Assembly (NCBI RefSeq): GCF_001431725.1
Contig: NZ_CP013106.1
Span: 2,232,001 to 2,296,000, forward strand
Source: Halomonas huangheensis
GTDB lineage: Bacteria; Pseudomonadota; Gammaproteobacteria; Pseudomonadales; Halomonadaceae
Direction of reading: 5' to 3'
DNA: 64,000 nt
In this document: positions 17,480-25,920 of the stretch, piece by piece
Layout of the letters: every line of letters starts with the position of its first letter
Position numbering within the stretch: the first letter of the stretch is position 1
The notes under the pieces: generated by a model
What the model saw: the letters and a program-made list of their open reading frames with translations, nothing else
Told to the model about the DNA's origin: nothing
The model's database searches: none
Program-made: the position numbers and the translations under genes

Positions 17480-18144
17480 GACGCTGGCGTCCTTGTGTCG
17501 AAAAGATACACAGTGTGCACGTACTGCCCCGTACAGGCGAGCAGCCGGCGACGATAAATTGAAGCGATGATAAGGAGCCCAACGAGTCCTGTCCATGCTG
17601 GTCGGCTTATAGTGCATTGATACCCCTTTACCTGATTTGCTGGTCGAAGCACCAGGCTACGCTGAGTACTGTCCTGCACCAGCTCTGGCAATGCCGTCAT
17701 TTCAGGCGCGGGGTACAGCAGTTTTCAGCACCGCACGCGAGATGTTCACGCGGCGACTTCCTTCCAACAGGACACACAAGGCTCCGAACAATCGGGAAAT
17801 TGTCTCGTAAATCAGATGTGTCTGCACCCTGTGGCACATTTGCGACGCCTTCTATTACAAGTTGTTGCGCGAAAGGCGGTAGCCGATTGCACTGAGAACA
17901 CTGGTCCTCTGCATGGAGAACTTCACTACCGCTCTCGATCTATCGCTGTGCAACAAGCGCCTGATCCTGCAGCCGCAAGATGCCCTACGAAGGTGGATAG
18001 AACTAATGTCTTATGGAGAACGTTCTGTAGGAAATTTTTTTGTATCTTTTTGATAAGAAAGTCTTTTATAGGAAGCTGTGTCTTTTGAGGTGAACTGCGT
18101 CACACCACGCGGGGTTGCGAGTAGAGGGGCGATCATCTATTACA
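17480..18144. other. Divergent intergenic region, no gene recognised
   Basis: About 660 bp separate the retropepsin-like lipoprotein (minus) from the glycoside operon (plus). Small open frames here lack ribosome-binding sites and family features. The last ~100 bp (18020-18075) are T/A-rich and are probably the promoter zone for the operon, just before the palindromic operator at 18145. No RNA gene or clear repeat was seen. Confidence 0.45.
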
Positions 18145-18160
18145 ATGTAACCGGTTACAT
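18145..18160. promoter_or_regulatory. LacI-family-type palindromic operator
   Basis: The 16-bp sequence ATGTAACCGGTTACAT is a perfect palindrome with the central CG and TGTAACC half-site typical of LacI/GalR-family operators. It lies 29 bp before the start codon of the first gene of the glycoside oxidation operon, where a repressor would block transcription. No LacI-family regulator is encoded in this window, so the repressor must lie elsewhere. Confidence 0.75.
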
Positions 18161-18188
18161 CACTTCCCTGAAACGGAGTTCACCGACG

Positions 18189-19067
18189 ATGCACATCCAC
18201 GACAATAAATCACAACGCACTCTGCTTATTGGTAGCTTTCTCGTTCCCTTGCTTGGGGGCTCCATGATTCCCATGGCTGTAGCCAACGAGGGGAGCATGG
18301 ACGCCCCCATAGCGGTGCAGATGTACACCTTGCGTGACTACGGAACGCTCGAAGAACAATTTGCCACTGTCGCCGAGGCAGGCGTTGGTGCCGTCGAACT
18401 GGTGGGTGATCAGGGCGTATCGGCGGAGCAATTGAATCAATTGCTGGATGCCAATGGCCTTGATGTGGTGTCCAGCCACGTGCAGCTGGATGACCTGCGT
18501 CAGGACCTCGCCAGTGTCGCCGCCTTCCACAAGGCAATCGACAACGACACCATCGTGATTCCTTACCTGGACGAATCCCAGCGGCCCATGGATGAGGCTG
18601 GATGGCAGGCTCTCGGCGAAGAGATGGGTGAAATGGCTGACAAGCTTGCCGAGCAGGATCTGCGGCTTGCCTACCACAACCATGATTTCGAGATGCAGAC
18701 CTATGGCGACCAGACGGCATTGGAGATCCTGCTGGATGCGGCTGGCCCAGAACTGCTGGCGGAAGTCGATGTGGCCTGGGTGTCCCGAGGAGGGCAAGAC
18801 CCAGCGGAATACCTGGGTAACTTCGACGATCAGCTGTTTGCCATCCACGTGAAGGACAATGCTCCTGAAGGCGAAGCCGAAGATGAGAAAGGGTTCGCCA
18901 TTCCGGGGCAAGGTGTCATGGATTGGCAGAGCATTCTGCCGGCCGCCGATGATGCCGGCGTCGAGTGGTACATCATCGAGCACGACCTGCCGGCAGATGC
19001 CGCAGCAGTGGTTGTTCAAGGCGCCGAATTTCTTGAACAGGCGCTGGCATCGGACACCGCTGAGTGA
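18189..19067 (+). CDS. Periplasmic sugar isomerase/epimerase-like TIM barrel
   Basis: A 292-residue protein of the xylose isomerase-like TIM barrel family (AP endonuclease 2 fold). A signal peptide runs to about residue 37, ending near MAVAN, so the enzyme acts in the periplasm. Putative metal ligands and active-site segments are VQMYTLRDYG, AYHNHDFE, EVDVAW, HVKD and the terminal IIEHD. It is the first gene after the LacI-type operator and precedes the glycoside 3-dehydrogenase genes. By context it may isomerise, epimerise or cleave a 3-ketosugar; that is inference. The start at 18189 is set by the signal peptide; GGAG lies upstream. Confidence 0.8.
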   Translation: MHIHDNKSQRTLLIGSFLVPLLGGSMIPMAVANEGSMDAPIAVQMYTLRDYGTLEEQFATVAEAGVGAVELVGDQGVSAEQLNQLLDANGLDVVSSHVQLDDLRQDLASVAAFHKAIDNDTIVIPYLDESQRPMDEAGWQALGEEMGEMADKLAEQDLRLAYHNHDFEMQTYGDQTALEILLDAAGPELLAEVDVAWVSRGGQDPAEYLGNFDDQLFAIHVKDNAPEGEAEDEKGFAIPGQGVMDWQSILPAADDAGVEWYIIEHDLPADAAAVVVQGAEFLEQALASDTAE

Positions 19068-19123
19068 TCGTCGCCGCAAGACAATAAATACAATGGAATC
19101 AAAAATATAAAAGGAGATTTACC

Positions 19124-20809
19124 GTGGCAGACAATCACTATGATGCCATCGTAGTTGGTTCAGGTATCAGCGGAGGCTGGGCCGCCAAGGAACTGACGGA
19201 AAAGGGCCTCAAGGTGTTGCTCCTTGAGCGTGGCCGCAATATCGAGCATATAAAGGACTACCAGAACGCCCAGAAGGAGGCCTGGGATTACCCTCATCGC
19301 GATGTTCCCACTCAGCGAATGAAGGATGAGTACCCGGTGCTGAGTCGCGATTATCCGCTCAATGAATCCACCATGGGCATGTGGGTAAATGAGCAGGAAT
19401 CTCCCTATGTCGAGGAGAAGCGCTTCGATTGGTTCCGAGGCTACCATGTAGGTGGCAGGTCTCTCATGTGGGGGCGCCATAGCTACCGTTGGTCGGATCT
19501 CGACTTCGAAGCCAACCAACGCGAAGGCGTCGCCATCGACTGGCCAATCCGCTATGCGGATCTGGCCCCCTGGTATGACTACGTGGAAAGCTTCGCAGGC
19601 ATCTCGGGAACACGGGAAAACCTCGATGTTCTTCCTGACGGCCAGTTCTTGCCGCCAATTCCGCTCAACTGCGTCGAAGAGGATGTTGCCGAGCGCATCA
19701 AGCAGTCTTTCGATGGCTCGAGACGATTGATACACAGCCGTGTTGCCAACATCACCCAGCCGAAGCCGGAGCAGCAGCGCACCAATTGCCAGTATCGCAA
19801 CAAATGCTGGCTGGGTTGCCCATTCGGTGCTTATTTCAGCACTCAGTCCGCGACATTGCCGGCGGCCGTGGCCACCGGCAATCTGACCCTTCGACCGCAC
19901 TCCATCGTCACTCAGGTGCTCTACGACCGCGATCGTGGCCGCGCCACCGGTGTTGAGGTGCTCGACGCCGAGACCAACGAGACCTACGAGTACACAGCCA
20001 ACGTCATCTTCCTCAATGCCTCGACCTTCAACTCGACCTGGATTCTGATGAATTCGGCGACCGATGTCTGGCCTGGAGGCCTTGGCAGCAGCAGTGGGGA
20101 GTTGGGTCACAACGTCATGGACCATCACTTCCGGGTAGGCGCCAGCGGCGATGTGGAAGGGTACATGGATCGTTATTACTTCGGGCGACGGCCCGCAGGT
20201 TTCTATATTCCTCGCTTCCGTAACGTCGGTGATGATCGCCGCGACTACCTGCGTGGCTTCGGCTATCAAGGATCGGCGAGCCGTGAGCGTTGGGATCGTG
20301 ATATCGCAGAGCTCAACCATGGTGCGGACTTCAAGAATGCCCTGAGTCAGCCGGGTGCCTGGACTATCGGTATGACGGCTTTCGGTGAAATGTTGCCGCA
20401 CCACGATAACCGCATTCATCTCGATTCACAGATCACCGACAAGTGGGGACTACCTGTACTGGCGATGAACGTCGAGCTGCGTGACAACGAGAAGGCCATG
20501 CGCAAGGACATGATGCAGGACGCCGTTGATCTTCTCGAGGCCGGCGGCATTCGCAATGTTAAACCCGAAGAGGGCGATTACGGTGTAGGTATGGGCATAC
20601 ATGAGATGGGTACGGCCCGAATGGGGCGCGATCCAGCAACTTCCGTCCTCAACGCCCACAACCAGGTCTGGGACGCACCCAACGTCTTCGTTACCGATGG
20701 CGCCTGCATGAGCTCTTCCTCTTGCGTCAACCCGTCTTTGACCTACATGGCCTTGACTGCTCGTGCAGCAGACTTCGCCGTCAACGAAATGAAGCGGGGG
20801 AATCTGTAA
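19124..20809 (+). CDS. GMC glycoside 3-dehydrogenase / gluconate dehydrogenase-type large subunit
   Basis: A 561-residue FAD flavoprotein starting at GTG (19124) after AAGGAGAT. The FAD motif is AIVVGSGISGGWAAKEL. Cys222, Cys228 and Cys232 in NCQYRNKCWLGC resemble the Cys cluster that binds an Fe-S centre in FAD-dependent glucose dehydrogenases. The C-terminal active site is GIHEMGTARMG and CVNPSLTYMAL. It has no signal peptide; members of this type are co-exported by a Tat-targeted small subunit, which is encoded immediately downstream with a one-base overlap. Halomonas enzymes of this class oxidise C3 of glucosides. Expected role: periplasmic oxidation of a sugar or glycoside to the 3-keto form. 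A partner cytochrome c gene is missing here. Confidence 0.85.
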   Translation: MADNHYDAIVVGSGISGGWAAKELTEKGLKVLLLERGRNIEHIKDYQNAQKEAWDYPHRDVPTQRMKDEYPVLSRDYPLNESTMGMWVNEQESPYVEEKRFDWFRGYHVGGRSLMWGRHSYRWSDLDFEANQREGVAIDWPIRYADLAPWYDYVESFAGISGTRENLDVLPDGQFLPPIPLNCVEEDVAERIKQSFDGSRRLIHSRVANITQPKPEQQRTNCQYRNKCWLGCPFGAYFSTQSATLPAAVATGNLTLRPHSIVTQVLYDRDRGRATGVEVLDAETNETYEYTANVIFLNASTFNSTWILMNSATDVWPGGLGSSSGELGHNVMDHHFRVGASGDVEGYMDRYYFGRRPAGFYIPRFRNVGDDRRDYLRGFGYQGSASRERWDRDIAELNHGADFKNALSQPGAWTIGMTAFGEMLPHHDNRIHLDSQITDKWGLPVLAMNVELRDNEKAMRKDMMQDAVDLLEAGGIRNVKPEEGDYGVGMGIHEMGTARMGRDPATSVLNAHNQVWDAPNVFVTDGACMSSSSCVNPSLTYMALTARAADFAVNEMKRGNL

Positions 20810-21396
20810 TGCATCGTCGTGAACTACTCAAACTGATCGCCGCCACGACTGGCACCGCGTTGATCGGTGGCAACGTTCTCGTTGCTCACAGTAGCGAGAG
20901 TGGCGTCGGTGGCGAGGTTCTCTCGGCAAAGGATATCGAACTGCTGGATGCCGTAGCCGAAACAATTCTTCCGCGTACCGACACACCCGGTGCCAGCGAC
21001 GCTAAAGTCGCTGAGTTCATGAAAGTGTTCGTCCGCGATTGCTATACCTCTGCCGAACAGGATCGTTTCATCAGCGGACCCGTGGATATTCGCGAGCGTT
21101 GCCAGCAGCAATATGGACGTAGCTTCCAGCAACTTGAAGATACTGAGCGCAGCGCATTGATAGACACACTTGACCAGGAAGCACTTGCGCTACTGGAGGA
21201 CGTGGGTGAAGGAAACTCGCAGCTCGATGCGCCTGGCGATGTGCACTACTTCACCATGATCAAGCAATTGACCTTGTTCGGCTTCTTTACCTCAGAGGTC
21301 GGCGCAACAGAAGTGTTGCGCTATGTCGCTGTACCCGGACGTTATGACGGCAATGCCCCCTATCAGGAGGGTGAGCCCGCCTGGGCCACCACATAA
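20809..21396 (+). CDS. Small Tat-targeted subunit of the GMC dehydrogenase (gluconate 2-DH subunit 3 family)
   Basis: A 195-residue protein with a twin-arginine signal at the very N-terminus (HRRELLKLIAATTGTALIGG), followed by the family core AKDIELLDAVAETILPRTDTPGASDAKV and the C-terminal FGFFTSEVGATEVLRYV and PGRYDGNAPY blocks. Family members (gluconate 2-dehydrogenase subunit 3) act as the folding and export chaperone of the cofactor-loaded GMC large subunit. Its ATG overlaps the large-subunit stop (TAATG), so translation is coupled. A longer in-frame start at 20722 would destroy the signal peptide. Confidence 0.9.
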   Translation: MHRRELLKLIAATTGTALIGGNVLVAHSSESGVGGEVLSAKDIELLDAVAETILPRTDTPGASDAKVAEFMKVFVRDCYTSAEQDRFISGPVDIRERCQQQYGRSFQQLEDTERSALIDTLDQEALALLEDVGEGNSQLDAPGDVHYFTMIKQLTLFGFFTSEVGATEVLRYVAVPGRYDGNAPYQEGEPAWATT

Positions 21397-21466
21397 TTGC
21401 CACGACTCTGTCGGGGCACGTTCTGCGTGTCCCCGATGCCCACGATCAGTTGCGAGAGTATTAGTG

Positions 21467-22279
21467 ATGAACTCAACATTCCTTGTGCGCAGCAAATGGA
21501 GCGCCTGGTGCCTCGGCGGCCTGATGGTCGCTGCCTCTGGCGGATTGTCCGCCGCTGAGAGCAACGATGCCTCCGAGCAGGAGCGTCACCGCCAGGCCTC
21601 TCTGACCGAAGTCTGGGAGCCGGTACCGGAAATGGTGGAAGCCCCCCGCGAGGGCCCCCCTTCGGATGCCATCGTGCTGTTCAATGGCGAGAACCTGGAT
21701 AGTTGGCAGAACGAGCAGGGCGAAGCCGCTGAATGGCTTATCGAAGACGGTGCCATGACAGTTGCGCGTGGCAGTGGCGGGATCGAGACACGTGAGTCCT
21801 TCTGTGACGTACAGCTGCATGTCGAATGGCGCGCGCCAGAGGATACCGCTGGCTATGAGGGTCAGGATCGTGGCAACAGCGGCATCTTTCTGCAGCAACG
21901 CTACGAGGTCCAGGTGTTGGACTCATGGCACAACCCGACCTATCCCAATGGTCAAGCGGCGTCGATCTACAAGCAGCACATTCCACTGGTCAACGCGTCA
22001 CGTGAACCGGGTGAGTGGCAGAGCTATGACATTGTCTTCACCGCACCACGTTTCGATGATAGTGGCGAGTTGAACAGCCCGGCCAATGTGACCGTACTGC
22101 ACAACGGCGTGCTGGTGCAGAATCACGTGGAAATCGAAGGTAGCACCGAGTGGATCGGAGCACCGGAGTACGAGGCGCATGGCTGTGCGCCGATCTTTCT
22201 TCAGGACCACGACGCCGATGTCAGCTATCGCAACATCTGGGTCAGACCGCTTGATTCTGCATCCGAAGCGGAAAGTTGA
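21467..22279 (+). CDS. DUF1080 periplasmic 3-ketoglycoside hydrolase/lyase-type protein
   Basis: A 270-residue protein with an N-terminal signal peptide (cleavage near SAAES). The rest is a single concanavalin-like domain of family PF06439 (DUF1080, now linked to 3-keto-disaccharide hydrolases): LFNGENLDSWQN, WLIEDGAMTVARG, RGNSGIFLQQRYEVQVLDSW, NGQAASIYKQH and the final APIFLQDH. Bacteroides members cleave 3-ketoglucosides. As the last gene of this operon it is placed to break the glycosidic bond after C3 oxidation. The substrate is unknown. GTG at 21464 is an alternative start. A strong terminator follows. Confidence 0.85.
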   Translation: MNSTFLVRSKWSAWCLGGLMVAASGGLSAAESNDASEQERHRQASLTEVWEPVPEMVEAPREGPPSDAIVLFNGENLDSWQNEQGEAAEWLIEDGAMTVARGSGGIETRESFCDVQLHVEWRAPEDTAGYEGQDRGNSGIFLQQRYEVQVLDSWHNPTYPNGQAASIYKQHIPLVNASREPGEWQSYDIVFTAPRFDDSGELNSPANVTVLHNGVLVQNHVEIEGSTEWIGAPEYEAHGCAPIFLQDHDADVSYRNIWVRPLDSASEAES

Positions 22280-22328
22280 TGGCGGGGTGTAGTTGATGGT
22301 GTTGATGAAAATGGTGGAATGAAATAGT

Positions 22329-22357
22329 AAGGGCCCCGATGGAATATCGGGGCCCTT
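22329..22357. terminator. Bidirectional intrinsic terminator
   Basis: A 12-bp perfect stem, AAGGGCCCCGAT (22329-22340) and ATCGGGGCCCTT (22346-22357), with the loop GGAAT. Read on either strand the AAGGG end gives a CCCTT arm followed by a short T-rich tail. It lies between the convergent ends of the DUF1080 gene (22279, plus) and the NhaC gene (22390, minus) and should serve both. Confidence 0.9.
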
Positions 22358-22389
22358 ATTGTTGCAAGGAACTCAATCCGAAGGGCTAT

Positions 22390-23871
22390 TTAGCGAGTTG
22401 CGGGTTCCATGGCAGGGGCCACGGTTGACTCCTCCTCAACAGGAATACGACGGACGCCAAACCATCCAAACCATGGGCCTGCCAGCGCCAGCAGGATCGA
22501 GAACACCAACCCCAGATAATTGAACAGCGCCCAGGGAGCGTATTCGATTGTTGCGACCCCCAGCGTTGCGGCCATATACACCGCGGATACCGTCCACGGA
22601 GCCAGCGGCTCTGGAATCATGCCGCCATCTTCCAGGCTGCGCGATAGATTGAGAGGGTGCAGGCCGCGCTTGCGATACTGCTCCGCGAACAGCTCGCGAG
22701 TCAGGAAGAAGGTCACATAGCTGTTGCCGGTCGCCAGAATGATCGCCATGCCCGCCGCCAACGATGCCAGAATGGTGCCGGTCGCCGAGCGTACATACGC
22801 TAGTGTACGGTTGAGTACCACATGCAGGATGCCTGAGGCTTCGAGCGCCGAGGCGAAGAAGAACGCACAGAATACAAACAGCACCGCGCCATGCATGCTA
22901 TAGAGCCCGCCACGATTAAGCAGCGTCAGCAGGGCCGGGTAGAGACTATCCACCTCGACGTCAGGGCGAATCACGCTCAACAGGTCGACATTGAAACCCG
23001 ACACCGCAGCGGTTGCCACAGCCGAAAGCGGGGCATGCTGCACGATCATCGCCAACACGATGGCGCACAGCGTGGCAAGAAACAGCACTACCAGCGTGGG
23101 TTTCTTGAGGATCGAGCCGGTCAGCACGATAACTACCGGTAGCATCAACAACAGGTTGAGATCGAAGATCGAGCGAATCTGATCAGCGCCCTGCGATATT
23201 GCCGCCGAGGTGGCCGCACCATCTCCCATGTTCAGGCCCAGCATGAGATAGACCACAGCAGCAAGTGTGGCGGCCGGCAATGAGGTGTACATCAGGTAGC
23301 GAATATGGCGGTACAGGTCTACTCCCACCACCATCGATGCCATGATGGTGGTATCAGACAGCGGTGACAGCTTGTCACCAAAGTAGGCCCCGGAAAGCAC
23401 TGCACCTGCAGCAATCGCCAGATTGACATCCATGGCGGTGGCAATGCCCATTATCGCTACCCCCAGGGTACCGGCAGAACCCCAGGAGGTGCCGGTGAAG
23501 GTCGATACAATCGCCGTGCCGAAGAATGCCATGACGTACAGGTAGCGAGGGTCGACCAGTTCAAGGCCGTGATAGATGAAGTAGGGGATGGTTCCCGAGA
23601 TCATCCAGGTGCCGATGATCATGCCAATACTGTAAAGCACAAGGATGGCGGTCAGCGCCGTCTTGATCTTGTGCCCCATGATGTCCATCACCAACTGCCA
23701 GCTGCCGCCGTGAAGGACAGTGAAAAGCGTTGCTATCGCACCGCAACTGATCAATACCAGTTCAGTGGGAAGCCCGGAAATGACGATACCGAAGATGATC
23801 CCCGCGGCAATGGCGACCAAAAGTAGTAGCGAAGGTGTGAAGCCTGGTTGTAGTTGTTGCTGAGCTGGCAT
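22390..23871 (-). CDS. NhaC-family antiporter/transporter
   Basis: A 493-residue polytopic membrane protein of the NhaC family, with about 11-12 hydrophobic segments. Typical family stretches are FTGTSWGSAGTLGVAIMGIA, GAYFGDKLSPLSDTTIMASM and the C-terminal ATGNSYVTFF and EDGGMIPEPLAPWTVSAVY. Members exchange sodium for protons, and some carry organic solutes such as methionine, tyrosine or malate. It is 20 bp downstream of a Cys/Met-metabolism PLP enzyme on the same strand, with a strong AGGAGG in between; this favours a sulfur amino acid or related solute as substrate, which is inference. Confidence 0.85.
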   Translation of the reverse strand: MPAQQQLQPGFTPSLLLLVAIAAGIIFGIVISGLPTELVLISCGAIATLFTVLHGGSWQLVMDIMGHKIKTALTAILVLYSIGMIIGTWMISGTIPYFIYHGLELVDPRYLYVMAFFGTAIVSTFTGTSWGSAGTLGVAIMGIATAMDVNLAIAAGAVLSGAYFGDKLSPLSDTTIMASMVVGVDLYRHIRYLMYTSLPAATLAAVVYLMLGLNMGDGAATSAAISQGADQIRSIFDLNLLLMLPVVIVLTGSILKKPTLVVLFLATLCAIVLAMIVQHAPLSAVATAAVSGFNVDLLSVIRPDVEVDSLYPALLTLLNRGGLYSMHGAVLFVFCAFFFASALEASGILHVVLNRTLAYVRSATGTILASLAAGMAIILATGNSYVTFFLTRELFAEQYRKRGLHPLNLSRSLEDGGMIPEPLAPWTVSAVYMAATLGVATIEYAPWALFNYLGLVFSILLALAGPWFGWFGVRRIPVEEESTVAPAMEPATR

Positions 23872-23891
23872 TGGAAATCCTCCTGATACGC

Positions 23892-25031
23892 TCAGTGGTT
23901 GAGGGCGTTCAACCCCCTATCGAGGTCGGCGAGGATGTCATCAATATCCTCGAGTCCTACGGCAAGGCGAATAAGTGGCTGACCACTGCCGTTCGGGCGC
24001 ATGGGCGAAACCACAAGGCTCTCGTAGCCACCCCAACTGACACCGATGCGGAACAACTGCAGGGCGTCGATGAAGCTGGCGATGCGAGAGTAGGTCGGTT
24101 GGTTGATACGGAAGCTCAGCAGGCCCGCGTGACCGCTAAGCTGTTTGGCCACCCACTCTGCGGGTTGCCCCTGAGCGAGGCTGGGATGGAACACCTCTTC
24201 TACACATGCCTGGTCGGCAAGGAAGCGCGCTACACGTAACCCATTGCGGTGGTGCTCGCTCATGCGTAGTGGCAGAGTACGCAGCCCACGCAGTACCAGC
24301 GCGGCATTCTGGGGGGCTAGAGCGGCTCCGAGCAGTTGATGTCCAATCGCGAATAGCCGATCGATCATCTCGGCGGAGCCAATGACAGCCCCGCCAACGA
24401 CGTCACTGTGGCCGCCGATATACTTGGACAGTGAATGGATGACGAGATCGAATCCGTGTTGCAACGGCTTTTGAAACAGAGGCGTCGCCCAGGTGTTGTC
24501 GATCATCGTGAGGATATTGCGTGCCTTGGCAATTCGGGCAATGGCATCGAGGTCTGCCAGTTCCATCGACAGTGACGAAGGACTCTCCACATAAATGATA
24601 CGCGTGGAAGGCTGCAGTGATGCTTCAATATCGTCGGTACCGCTGATGCCATCATGTTTGACGCCATAATGTTCGAGCTGATCGAGCAGTTCGACGCCAG
24701 GCCCATACGTCTGATTGATGCGCAGCACATGGTCGCCTTGACGCAGTAGGGAGAACAGCGTGGCGGCGACGGCACCCATTCCCGAAGCGAACGCCTTGCA
24801 GGCTTCGCCACGCTCGAGAGCGGCCAACTTGCGTTCAACCAGGTGAACACCGGGATTGAGGCCCCGACTATAGATATAGTGCTCGCGCTCCTTCATCTGC
24901 GAGCGGCTGAAGGTTTCCAGGTCCGGAAAGGTGAAGATACTGGTCTGATAGACCGGCGGTGTGACTGCGCCATGATGGCCAGCATCATCTTCGAAGGCAT
25001 GTTGGCAGATGTAACGATCCCGGCTATCCAA
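23892..25031 (-). CDS. Cys/Met-metabolism PLP enzyme, cystathionine beta-lyase-like
   Basis: A 379-residue PLP enzyme of fold type I, cystathionine beta-lyase/gamma-synthase family. The PLP lysine is Lys203 in SLSKYIGGHSD; other motifs are YSRGLNPGVHLVERKLAALE, ASGMGAVAATLF, IDNTWATP and the C-terminal SWGGYESLV with SLRLAVGLED-like RLAVGLED. Reaction expected: C-S bond cleavage or gamma-replacement in sulfur amino acid metabolism; the MetC-like sequence SWGGYESL favours beta-lyase. The start is a TTG at 25031 after GAGG; no in-frame ATG fits. It is the first gene of the operon with the NhaC transporter and diverges from a GntR gene. Confidence 0.82.
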   Translation of the reverse strand: MDSRDRYICQHAFEDDAGHHGAVTPPVYQTSIFTFPDLETFSRSQMKEREHYIYSRGLNPGVHLVERKLAALERGEACKAFASGMGAVAATLFSLLRQGDHVLRINQTYGPGVELLDQLEHYGVKHDGISGTDDIEASLQPSTRIIYVESPSSLSMELADLDAIARIAKARNILTMIDNTWATPLFQKPLQHGFDLVIHSLSKYIGGHSDVVGGAVIGSAEMIDRLFAIGHQLLGAALAPQNAALVLRGLRTLPLRMSEHHRNGLRVARFLADQACVEEVFHPSLAQGQPAEWVAKQLSGHAGLLSFRINQPTYSRIASFIDALQLFRIGVSWGGYESLVVSPMRPNGSGQPLIRLAVGLEDIDDILADLDRGLNALNH

Positions 25032-25129
25032 TGGCGCACCTCATGTTTCGTCTCGATGCTGATTCTGTCGCAAATTTCGAGAGCTATCAGCCTGTCTGAT
25101 AGGTCAAGCTAGCACGGAGTTTTACTCGC

Positions 25130-25181
25130 ATCAATTGATACAGCACCGCTTTGGCGATAACTTGCCGTAGATGATCGATCA
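25130..25181. promoter_or_regulatory. Two short palindromes in the metC-like / gntR divergent region
   Basis: ATCAATTGAT (25130-25139) and TGATCGATCA (25172-25181) are each perfect 10-bp palindromes with start-to-start spacing of 42 bp, about four helical turns. They lie between the PLP lyase and the GntR gene. They could be operator sites for the adjacent regulator, but palindromes this short can also arise by chance. Confidence 0.3.
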
Positions 25182-25222
25182 AACAGTACGTCAGGGTTCG
25201 TTGACAGGGTGTATCTCACGGA

Positions 25223-25897
25223 ATGAAACGACTTTATTTATCCGATACCGTTGCCGGCGAGATCAGCGCCTGGATCAGCGAGAATCAGTTGCAGGCTGGT
25301 GATCAGCTACCTTCCGCATCCGAGTGGATGAGCCGTCTGGAGGTGGGACGATCGACACTGCGAGAAGGGCTCAAGAAACTCCAGGCCGAAGGCATCATCG
25401 AGGTCATCAACGGCAAAGGGATATTCGTCAGCGAAAGCAAGACCTTTCAGCTGTTGGAGACGTTGGGGCTCAGCGACGCACGTGAGCATCTACTGGAAAT
25501 GCTCGATGTTCGCCAGGCATTGGAAGAGAGGGCCATCGTCCTGGCAACCCGGCGTGGCTCGGAGAGTGACTTCGCGATCATGTCCGAGCATCTGTCGGAC
25601 TATCGTGAGGCACGTGAAAAGGACGACTTCCTCGGTGTCAGTGAAGCGGACGCCGCCTTCCATCTGGCGATCTATGAGACCTGCGGAAACAGCGTGTTGG
25701 TCGGGCTGATCAAGCTGATGCATGACGACCTGTATGTCTCCTGGGACAGCCTGGAAGATCGTATGCAAGTATTCGATGCCAGCTTCGAGCACCACGTCAC
25801 CTTGCTGGAAACCATGCGCCGAGGGGATGAGACAGGTGCCATTGAAGCTTTCGGCACGCTGATCGACGCCACTCGACGTACCGTCGAGGCCATGTAA
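25223..25897 (+). CDS. GntR-family regulator, FadR subfamily
   Basis: A 224-residue regulator. The winged HTH covers residues ~8-75 (LQAGDQLPSASEWMSRLEVGRSTLREGLKKLQAEGII), and the C-terminal all-helical FCD ligand domain contains the metal-binding pattern (DAAFHLAIYETCGN, FEHHVTLLETMRRGD). It is divergent from the PLP lyase and NhaC genes and is the probable local regulator. FCD members usually respond to small carboxylic or amino acids. The ATG at 25223 is followed directly by a family-like N-terminus; the ribosome-binding site is weak. Confidence 0.88.
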   Translation: MKRLYLSDTVAGEISAWISENQLQAGDQLPSASEWMSRLEVGRSTLREGLKKLQAEGIIEVINGKGIFVSESKTFQLLETLGLSDAREHLLEMLDVRQALEERAIVLATRRGSESDFAIMSEHLSDYREAREKDDFLGVSEADAAFHLAIYETCGNSVLVGLIKLMHDDLYVSWDSLEDRMQVFDASFEHHVTLLETMRRGDETGAIEAFGTLIDATRRTVEAM

Positions 25898-25920
25898 GAC
25901 CTCGACGGGATCGCCACTCA

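Noticed and set aside
19160..20419. Long minus-strand open frame (419 codons) antisense to the GMC dehydrogenase
   Set aside because: It lies wholly within a well-supported gene, has no ribosome-binding site or family motif, and reflects the codon bias of the sense strand.
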